Both the position numbers and the translations under genes were made by a program. From contig CALCHC010000095.1 of assembly GCA_937901335.1 (NCBI GenBank), forward strand, positions 1-16,916: a stretch of DNA of 16,916 nt, read 5' to 3'. Within the stretch, counting starts at the first letter, position 1; the number at the start of each line of letters is the position of its first letter. Below the pieces are notes generated by a model that made no database searches, was not told the origin of the DNA, and was given only the letters and a program-made list of their open reading frames with translations. The stretch comes from an uncultured Phascolarctobacterium sp. GTDB lineage: Bacteria > Bacillota > Negativicutes > Acidaminococcales > Acidaminococcaceae. This document shows positions 1 to 5,416 of this stretch, in pieces.

Positions 1-514
1 CAATCATAGGGAATGCAAGATGACCAGCTTTAGACAAAGCTTTTAAGCGATGTACACCGGTAGTGGTTTCTTCACTGCCACCGATGAGTTTGCCAATGAG
101 GTCTTTGCGTTCGCCGTGCAGCATATTTACCAAGTCGCCACCGTCGTCGATAATCAGGTCAGGTTCAACTTTGAGAGCTTCGCGGAGATATACATCATAT
201 TCTTTAGCAGAGCAACCGTGAGTTGCAAATACGGTGATACCGCTATCTACGAGAGCAGCAGCAACGTCATCTTGGGTAGAAAGCGGGTTACTACCAGTTA
301 CAACTACATTAGCACCTGCATTTTTCAAAACTTGTGCCAAATAAGCGGTTTTAGCTTCCAAGTGAATGGTAACAACCATATTCAAACCTTTGAAGATTTG
401 TTCTTTGCTATATTTTTCATTGAGCAGGTTCAAAAGGGGCATATATTCTTTTACCCACGCAATTTTTTGTTTACCGGACGGTGCCAGGTTAATGTCTTTA
501 ATCATGCTTTCCAA
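1..514 (-). CDS. ahcY: Adenosylhomocysteinase, N-terminal part (runs off the left edge)
   Basis: NAD-dependent cytosolic enzyme that splits S-adenosylhomocysteine (SAH), the product of SAM-dependent methylations, into homocysteine and adenosine. About 171 residues are visible of a usual 400 or more. They carry APSGKQKIAWVKEYMP near the start, HLEAKTA, GSNPLSTQDD, DDGGDL and GGSEETTTGVHRL, all family blocks of the substrate domain. The NAD domain lies outside the window. The GSNPLSTQDD block looks to me like the archaeal/clostridial branch rather than the animal form (CNIFSTQD). The start is placed at a TTG (512-514) because the AAGGAGG ribosome site at 526-532 is 11 nt from it. The in-frame ATG at 503-505 is 20 nt away and is the alternative. 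It follows mtnA after only 3 nt, so it is the third gene of the mtnP-mtnA-ahcY operon. Identity is very sure; the start is moderately sure. Confidence 0.95.
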   Translation of the reverse strand, partial: MESMIKDINLAPSGKQKIAWVKEYMPLLNLLNEKYSKEQIFKGLNMVVTIHLEAKTAYLAQVLKNAGANVVVTGSNPLSTQDDVAAALVDSGITVFATHGCSAKEYDVYLREALKVEPDLIIDDGGDLVNMLHGERKDLIGKLIGGSEETTTGVHRLKALSKAGHLAFPMI

Positions 515-517
515 GGC

Positions 518-1570
518 TTATAAATCCTCCTTCATTTTCTCTTGTAATAATTTTATGTTTTCTACGTAGGGAGCAGTTACAACCCCATATTCAGTAATGA
601 TGCCTGCAATAAGTTCTGCAGGAGTAACGTCAAAGGACGGGTTAAAAGTCAACGCTTTTGCAGGAGCAGTTACTTCACTGCGGAAGCGTTTTACTTCATC
701 AGCACTACGTTCTTCGATAGGGATTTGCTCACCACTTGTGAGAGTGAAATCAAAAGTGCTAGTAGGCGCAGCAATGTAGAAAGGTACGCCATGAGCTTTA
801 GCAGCAAGGGCTACACCATAAGTACCAATTTTATTGGCAGTATCACCGTTGGCGGCAATTCTATCTGCACCAACAACTACTGCGTTAATGCCTTTAGTCT
901 TCATAGTCCACGCTGCCATACCGTCAGTAATAACGGTTACAGGAATATCATCTTCGCAAAGTTCGTAAGCAGTAAGACGTGCACCTTGAAGTAAGGGGCG
1001 AGTTTCATCTGCATAAACCATTTTAAGCTTGCCTTGTTTATGTGCTTCACGAACTACGCCTAAAGCAGTACCCCAACCACAGGTTGCTAGTGCACCTGCG
1101 TTGCAATGGGTTAAGAGGATGGTTTCTTCCGGCAGAACTTCTGCACCGTACTCGCCCATCTTCTTGTTGATGGCAATGTCATCGTTGTAAATCTTAACAG
1201 CCAATTTTTCCAGCTCACCTAAAATTTTAAAGGGAGCAAGTTCTTCAGCATTAAGCTTCACTGCCAATTCATATACTTTTTTAGCAGCCCATTCCAAATT
1301 TACAGCAGTAGGACGAGCGCTAATCAAATCATCTTTAATTTTGTTAAGAGTTCCCAAAAAGTCAGGACGTTTTGCCGCTTGCATGGCACCAAGAACCATA
1401 CCAAAAGCAGCTGCAGCACCAATTGCCGGCGCTCCCCTAACTTCCAAGCGTTGAATGGCAACTTTTACTCGCAAGTAATCTTCGCAAGTAATAAGCTCTG
1501 TCGCTTGGGGAAGTTTAGTTTGGTCAAGGAGAATAAGCTTGCCATTCTCCCAACGCATAGTATCAATCAT
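518..1570 (-). CDS. mtnA: S-methyl-5-thioribose-1-phosphate isomerase
   Basis: Converts 5-methylthioribose-1-phosphate (or the 5-deoxyribose analogue) to the ribulose-1-phosphate form, the step after MtnP in methylthioadenosine salvage. The 350-residue protein has the full family length. It has the RGAPAIG block near residue 45, the catalytic cysteine in THCNAGALATCG (about residue 155) and the catalytic aspartate in GADRIAANGD (about residue 236), which separate it from the eIF2B-like relatives. The ATG at 1568-1570 is preceded by AAGGAAG and lies 18 nt after the mtnP stop. No mtnK, mtnB, mtnC or mtnD is in view, so the fate of the product (aldolase shunt or other) must be decided by genes outside the window. 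Confidence in function is high. Confidence 0.95.
   Translation of the reverse strand: MIDTMRWENGKLILLDQTKLPQATELITCEDYLRVKVAIQRLEVRGAPAIGAAAAFGMVLGAMQAAKRPDFLGTLNKIKDDLISARPTAVNLEWAAKKVYELAVKLNAEELAPFKILGELEKLAVKIYNDDIAINKKMGEYGAEVLPEETILLTHCNAGALATCGWGTALGVVREAHKQGKLKMVYADETRPLLQGARLTAYELCEDDIPVTVITDGMAAWTMKTKGINAVVVGADRIAANGDTANKIGTYGVALAAKAHGVPFYIAAPTSTFDFTLTSGEQIPIEERSADEVKRFRSEVTAPAKALTFNPSFDVTPAELIAGIITEYGVVTAPYVENIKLLQEKMKEDL
526..532 (-). promoter_or_regulatory. Ribosome binding site of ahcY
   Basis: AAGGAGG on the minus strand, lying inside the last codons and just upstream of the mtnA stop. Its spacing (11 nt to TTG at 514, 20 nt to ATG at 505) is the reason for preferring the TTG start of ahcY. 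Confidence 0.7.
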
Positions 1571-1588
1571 CTTAACACTTCCTTGTAA

Positions 1589-2386
1589 TTACAGCTTGAA
1601 GCCGCCGTTTTCAGCCATAGCTTGCTTGCATTTGCAAACAGTATCTACAATACCATCATATTTGATGAATTCTACAATCAAGTCTTGCATTTTATCAATG
1701 CTTCTTGCCATTTCTTCAACAACTTCGCTGTGAGTAAGAGGCGTGGGAGAAATGCCTGCTGCCATGTTGGTAACGATGGAAACAGTTGTGTAGCACATTT
1801 CTGCTTCACGAGCAAGGATGCATTCGGGAACATTGGTCATACCAACAAGGTCACCGCCAAGCATTGCGAACATTTTAATTTCTGCAGCAGTTTCAAAACG
1901 AGGACCTTCAGTGCAAACGTAAGTACCAGTTGCGTGGAAAGGAATATCCATAGTTTTGAGGATATCAATTACTTTAGCACGAAGTACCGGGCAGTACGGG
2001 CTGGTTACGTCAACGTGAGCAACACCACGATAATCGTCATCATAGAATGTATTGATACGGCTCTTAGTAAAATCGAGAGTGTTGTCGCAAACTACAAAGT
2101 GACCTGCTTTCATTTCGTTATTCAAGCTGCCAACAGCAGTAGTTGCAAAAATTTCTTCAACGCCCAAGCTTTTAAGTGCCCAAATGTTAGCACGGTAGTT
2201 TACTTTGTGCGGCGGGGTGCTATGATTAACACCATGACGAGTAATGAAAGTTACTTTGTTGCCGTACAACTCACCTACTTTGCAAGCTGCTTGTCCGTAA
2301 GGAGTATCAATGATTTTATTTTCAAAGCCATCTAAAAATTGAGCATCGTAAATACCGGTGCCACCGATGATTGCAATATTACGCAT
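1589..2386 (-). CDS. mtnP: Methylthio-nucleoside phosphorylase (MtnP family; MTA or MTI as substrate)
   Basis: Phosphorolytic cleavage of 5'-methylthioadenosine (or methylthioinosine) to the free base plus 5-methylthioribose-1-phosphate. The protein has 265 residues, typical of the family. It opens with IAIIGGTGIYD, has the phosphate-binding TRHG..H at 49-55, PPHKVNYRANI at 58-68 and TEGPRFETAAEI at 159-170. The base-recognition loop reads TNMAAG at 206-211. Human MTAP carries Asp220 and Asp222 here for adenine, whereas this protein has Asn207 and Ala209, as in 6-oxopurine enzymes. The specificity is therefore open (see findings). The start is the ATG at 2384-2386, because AAGGAGG lies 7 nt upstream. 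A longer frame from 2425 has no such site and would swallow most of the leader. It is the first gene of the operon with mtnA and ahcY, behind its own promoter. Confidence 0.92.
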   Translation of the reverse strand: MRNIAIIGGTGIYDAQFLDGFENKIIDTPYGQAACKVGELYGNKVTFITRHGVNHSTPPHKVNYRANIWALKSLGVEEIFATTAVGSLNNEMKAGHFVVCDNTLDFTKSRINTFYDDDYRGVAHVDVTSPYCPVLRAKVIDILKTMDIPFHATGTYVCTEGPRFETAAEIKMFAMLGGDLVGMTNVPECILAREAEMCYTTVSIVTNMAAGISPTPLTHSEVVEEMARSIDKMQDLIVEFIKYDGIVDTVCKCKQAMAENGGFKL

Positions 2387-2417
2387 TACGCTTCCTCCTT
2401 TAAATACATATCTTAAA

Positions 2418-2433
2418 ATGAGCAAAGGCTCAT
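2418..2433 (-). promoter_or_regulatory. Short hairpin at the 5' end of the mtnP leader
   Basis: ATGAGC and GCTCAT form a 6-bp perfect stem around a 4-nt loop. It starts about 3 nt after the predicted transcription start (near 2436). It is not followed by a T run, so it is not a terminator. It may protect the 5' end of the message or act as a small operator. The role is inferred only. Confidence 0.4.
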
Positions 2434-2442
2434 AAATTATCT

Positions 2443-2470
2443 AATATATCATATCATATTTGCGTATCAA
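2443..2470 (-). promoter_or_regulatory. Sigma-A-type promoter of mtnP-mtnA-ahcY
   Basis: The -35 is TTGATA (2465-2470), followed by a 16-nt spacer and the -10 TATATT (2443-2448), preceded by TG plus one base (extended -10). It sits directly after the T tract of the pssA terminator and gives a leader of about 50 nt. That leader is too short for a SAM riboswitch, and none is seen. Confidence 0.7.
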
Positions 2471-2507
2471 AATAAAGAAAGACCGATTAACCTAAGGTCA
2501 ATCGGTC
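2471..2507 (-). terminator. Intrinsic terminator of psd-pssA
   Basis: The minus-strand RNA forms a 12-bp stem (GACCGATTGACC with GGTTAATCGGTC, one G-U pair) around a TTA loop. A T-rich tail, TTTCTTTATT, follows. It starts 13 nt after the pssA stop. Confidence 0.85.
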
Positions 2508-2520
2508 GAGAAATCTTATC

Positions 2521-3204
2521 TTATTTACCCATCACCAGTGCGTAGAAGAAGTTGATTACGCCTGCGATAGTATAGGTGAACATTGCGATGAAAGGCCAAG
2601 CGTTAGGAGTTTGCCACAGCATGTAAGCACCAATAGCAGCTGCTACAACGCAAGGAAGAGCAAACATCGGGTTGCCTTTACCTTTGAAGTCAGGATACTT
2701 CACTTCGCTGTACATAATTACTGCTACACCAAAGGTCAACGCCGCCACGTACCAAGCATCAGCTTGATAACCGCTAAGTACATAAGTTGCCAAGCAGCAA
2801 GCACCTGCAGGAATGGGCATACCTTGGAAATAACCTTTTACATCATCTACGTTGCAGTTAAAGCGTGCCAAACGCAGAGCACCACCAATGGTGAAGAAAG
2901 AAGAAATTACCATACCGGTCATACCAAGTTCGGTCATACCGTATTGGTAAATCATAATTGCAGGAGCAACACCAAAGGAAGCAAGGTCGCACAAGGAATC
3001 CATTTCGATACCGAAGCGTCCCCCTGCTACACCCAAAAAGCGTGCAGCACGACCGTCCAAGGAATCGGCAATCATTGCCAATACGATGAACAGCGCAGCG
3101 TGGAAAAAGTCTTTTTCAATGGACATAAAGATGGACAAAACGCCTAATACAAGGCTCAGAGAACTGATGCTGTTAGGAACCAGTCTACGAAGCTTATAAT
3201 TCAT
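2521..3204 (-). CDS. pssA: CDP-diacylglycerol--serine O-phosphatidyltransferase
   Basis: Membrane enzyme that joins CDP-diacylglycerol and serine to make phosphatidylserine, the precursor of phosphatidylethanolamine. The 227-residue protein carries the full CDP-alcohol phosphotransferase signature: D47, D50-G51, A54-R55, G65, D69 and D73. It lies in a protein dominated by hydrophobic segments, as expected for an integral membrane enzyme of this size. Its ATG overlaps the psd stop by one base (TAATG), so translation of the two is coupled and they act in sequence. A terminator follows the stop. No anomalies are seen. The alternative of another CDP-alcohol transferase (PgsA) is unlikely, given the neighbouring psd and the PssA-type DSLCDLASFGVAPA continuation. 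Confidence 0.95.
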   Translation of the reverse strand: MNYKLRRLVPNSISSLSLVLGVLSIFMSIEKDFFHAALFIVLAMIADSLDGRAARFLGVAGGRFGIEMDSLCDLASFGVAPAIMIYQYGMTELGMTGMVISSFFTIGGALRLARFNCNVDDVKGYFQGMPIPAGACCLATYVLSGYQADAWYVAALTFGVAVIMYSEVKYPDFKGKGNPMFALPCVVAAAIGAYMLWQTPNAWPFIAMFTYTIAGVINFFYALVMGK

Positions 3205-3833
3205 TAGTCTTTAATCCTCCCAACGATGGTAACACCACCGGTAACCTTTTGATATTTTTTAACGCAGATTTCTACGTTCTTGGGAACAACAAGTTCAGTA
3301 CTGGAACCGAATTTAATCATACCGTAACATTCACCTTGTTGAACAGTATTACCCAAGGTTACCCAAGATACAATACGACGTGCCAAAAGACCGGCAACTT
3401 GGCTTACCATAATACGGATACGACCGTTATCCAAGCCAATGGCATGACGTTCATTTTCAAAGGAAGCAGATTTTTTATATGCAGGTACAAATTGACCGCA
3501 AGCATAACGTTGATATTTAATCTCGCCATCAATAGGACTGCGGTTAACGTGTACGTCAAATACGGAAAGGAAAATAGTTACTTTAGTAGCAGGTTCGTTA
3601 AGATATTCTTCATCAAAAATATCTTCGATTGCCATTACAGTACCGTGAGCAGGAGAATACAAAACATTAGGATCCTTCGGAGGCATAGAAGTAGGATTGC
3701 GGAAGAACCACAGGAAGAATAATGCCAATACACCGGGGATTACTGCCCAAATCGGACCAAATACAAAATATGTAATAAGCGCAACTACCAACGCGCCAAA
3801 GATTGCAGGATAACCGTCCTTCACAATAGTCAT
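3204..3833 (-). CDS. psd: Phosphatidylserine decarboxylase, short type
   Basis: Pyruvoyl-dependent enzyme that decarboxylates phosphatidylserine to phosphatidylethanolamine at the inner membrane. The 209 residues match the short bacterial class. A hydrophobic N-terminus (about 9-44, one or two membrane passes) is followed by SVFDVHVNRSP (91-100), which holds the conserved His95. The self-cleavage site FGSS has Gly176-Ser177, from which the small pyruvoyl subunit of about 33 residues would arise. An oddity is SPAHG at 60-64, where the family usually has P-A/V-D-G, the Asp of the self-processing triad in E. coli Psd (Asp90). The codon is CAC. The ATG start is supported by GAGAGG (3842-3847) 8 nt upstream. 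The stop overlaps the pssA start by one base. Expression likely comes from the promoter at 3894-3922. Confidence 0.93.
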   Translation of the reverse strand: MTIVKDGYPAIFGALVVALITYFVFGPIWAVIPGVLALFFLWFFRNPTSMPPKDPNVLYSPAHGTVMAIEDIFDEEYLNEPATKVTIFLSVFDVHVNRSPIDGEIKYQRYACGQFVPAYKKSASFENERHAIGLDNGRIRIMVSQVAGLLARRIVSWVTLGNTVQQGECYGMIKFGSSTELVVPKNVEICVKKYQKVTGGVTIVGRIKD

Positions 3834-3860
3834 AAGTGAAGCCTCTCTTTCAATGGTAAA

Positions 3861-3896
3861 AATTATGAGATGGAATCTCTATTCCATCTCATAATT
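3861..3896 (-). repeat. 36-bp palindrome over the psd promoter: operator and/or tagA terminator
   Basis: AATTATGAGATGGAAT (3861-3876) is the exact reverse complement of 3881-3896, with a 4-nt centre. On the minus strand the right arm continues into TTTTT, so a transcript reading through from tagA could terminate here despite the low GC content of the stem. The same arms cover the psd -10 box and the start site (near 3887). A message started there would carry only part of the first arm. This placement suits a repressor operator equally well. Confidence 0.7.
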
Positions 3897-3922
3897 ATAA
3901 TATAGTATTATCTTTTTGTCTA
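3894..3922 (-). promoter_or_regulatory. Promoter of psd-pssA
   Basis: The -35 is TAGACA (3917-3922), one base off consensus. The spacer is 17 nt and the -10 is a perfect TATAAT (3894-3899). The -10 overlaps the outer end of the 36-bp palindrome. Confidence 0.75.
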
Positions 3923-3947
3923 TTTATACTTACCTTTTACGGATAAG

Positions 3948-4688
3948 TTAAGCCTTTTTACCATTAAAGATAACTTTTAATACGAATTTAGGCAGTGCCA
4001 TCATTCGCATAAAACGGCTAGGTTGTTTGTATAAACGGAACAACCATTCCAGGGAAGCATCTTGCATCCATTTAGGAGCACGTTCCATTTTACCGGCGAA
4101 AACGTCAAAGCTGCCACCAATGCCCATTAAAACTTTAGGCTTCAATTGATCACGATAACGCACAAGCCATTTTTCTTGCTTAGGCGCACCCAATGCAGCA
4201 AAGAGCATATCTGCTCCGGAAGCGTTAATCTCGTCAATGATTGCTCGGCTTTCTTCTTCTTGGAAGTAACCATTACGACAACCAACAACTTGTACTCCGG
4301 GATAAAGCTCTTCGGATTTTGCTTTAGCAGCTTCCGCAATACCGGGAGAACCACCAAAGAAGTAAGCCTTATAGCCTTTTACCGCAGCTTCCTTCAAAAG
4401 GTTGCAGTACAGGTCAAAGCCTGCTACCCTCTCCGGAACTTTATAGCCTAAATGTCTGCCAGCCCAAACAGCGCCTGCACCGTCAGCTAAAACCAGCTGA
4501 GCATCTTGAGAGACAATTTTCTTATATTCAGCATCCTGCTGACACATCATGATTATTTCAGCGTTAGCAGTAACAACAAATGCTTGCTCACCGTTAGCGA
4601 TACTTTCTTCCAATGCAGAAACTGCTTCCTGCATTGTCAAAGGATGCACAGGGACATCCAGTATTTTTACCGGCTCTTTAATTTGCAT
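3948..4688 (-). CDS. WecB/TagA/CpsF family glycosyltransferase (GT26)
   Basis: A 246-residue membrane-associated glycosyltransferase. In Gram-positives the family (TagA) transfers ManNAc to GlcNAc-PP-undecaprenol. In enterobacteria WecG transfers ManNAcA. Visible family marks are T40-N42-E44 in VTANAE, the proposed catalytic base Asp69 in ADGAG, Arg87 in ERVAG, GAPKQE (167-172), GGSFD (191-195) and the basic, hydrophobic C-terminal tail from about 220 that tethers the family to the membrane. An AGAGG site precedes the ATG. It lies 23 nt after the response regulator and probably shares its transcript. Diderm Firmicutes generally lack wall teichoic acid, so the product is more likely another undecaprenol-linked glycan. 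The exact sugar cannot be told from sequence, hence no gene symbol. Confidence 0.88.
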   Translation of the reverse strand: MQIKEPVKILDVPVHPLTMQEAVSALEESIANGEQAFVVTANAEIIMMCQQDAEYKKIVSQDAQLVLADGAGAVWAGRHLGYKVPERVAGFDLYCNLLKEAAVKGYKAYFFGGSPGIAEAAKAKSEELYPGVQVVGCRNGYFQEEESRAIIDEINASGADMLFAALGAPKQEKWLVRYRDQLKPKVLMGIGGSFDVFAGKMERAPKWMQDASLEWLFRLYKQPSRFMRMMALPKFVLKVIFNGKKA

Positions 4689-4711
4689 TCTTAACCTCTT
4701 AATTGCAAAGC

Positions 4712-5416
4712 TTAGTTAATATAAACGTTCAGTAAATCGCTTTGCTTATCAACACACAAATATTTATATACAGGTCTACCAACAGAGCCTCTGTGCAAAT
4801 CAAGCTTTAACAAACGTACAGATTTCAGGAATTCCAAATACTTACGAATGGAAACGCGAGAAATGCCAACTTTTGCAGAAACTTCTTCAGTTGTAAACAT
4901 ACCATCAAAAGTAAGGATACATTTCCAAACTACGGACAAAGTATTTTTATCCAAGCCTTTGGGAAGAGTTACTACAGGCTCTTTTTCATTACGAATAATG
5001 GTTTTATCTAATTCAGATTGTTCAATGATGTCTTGGTCTTCAACAATGTGATAACGTTTCAAATAATTATTGAGAGCCAAGTTAAAACGCTCAAATTCAA
5101 AAGGTTTGATAATGTAGTCAACAGCACCTAAACGCAAAGCTTGTTTAATCTTATCTTTATCATTTGCAGCAGATACGATGATTACATCCACGTCAAAACC
5201 ATTTTCACGAATTTTAGCAAGTAATTGCAAACCATCCATGGAAGGCATAAACACGTCAAGAATTAAAAGATCATAGCTTCTGCTTTGCAATAATCTTAAC
5301 GCTTCATCACCATTACGACACATATCACACAATTCAAAACCTTTAATTTGTGCTAAATAATGTTCATGGAGCTGGGCTACCATCGGATCGTCTTCTACAA
5401 CTAACACGTTAATCAT
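4712..5416 (-). CDS. Response regulator, CitB/DcuR-like family
   Basis: A 234-residue DNA-binding response regulator, partner of the kinase encoded just upstream. The receiver domain (about 1-120) has the acidic pair Asp9-Asp10, the phospho-acceptor Asp54 in LILDVFMP, Ser82 and Lys104 in YIIKPF. The C-terminal part has a helix-turn-helix at about 175-198 (FTTEEVSAKVGISRVSIRKY), as in the regulators paired with DcuS/CitA-type kinases. The start codon overlaps the last 8 bases of the kinase gene, so the pair is translationally coupled. Family regulators usually control di- or tricarboxylate uptake and fermentation genes, but no such gene is in view. The targets are unknown. Confidence 0.92.
   Translation of the reverse strand: MINVLVVEDDPMVAQLHEHYLAQIKGFELCDMCRNGDEALRLLQSRSYDLLILDVFMPSMDGLQLLAKIRENGFDVDVIIVSAANDKDKIKQALRLGAVDYIIKPFEFERFNLALNNYLKRYHIVEDQDIIEQSELDKTIIRNEKEPVVTLPKGLDKNTLSVVWKCILTFDGMFTTEEVSAKVGISRVSIRKYLEFLKSVRLLKLDLHRGSVGRPVYKYLCVDKQSDLLNVYIN

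Noticed and set aside
1622..2335. Plus-strand open frame (237 residues) opposite mtnP
   Set aside because: It is fully covered by the conserved mtnP reading frame and has no family motif or ribosome site.
2481..2507. Possible repeat family shared between the pssA and pilT terminators (AATCGG/CCGATT stems)
   Set aside because: Only six bases are shared, and the loops and flanks differ; terminator stems of similar composition can match by chance.
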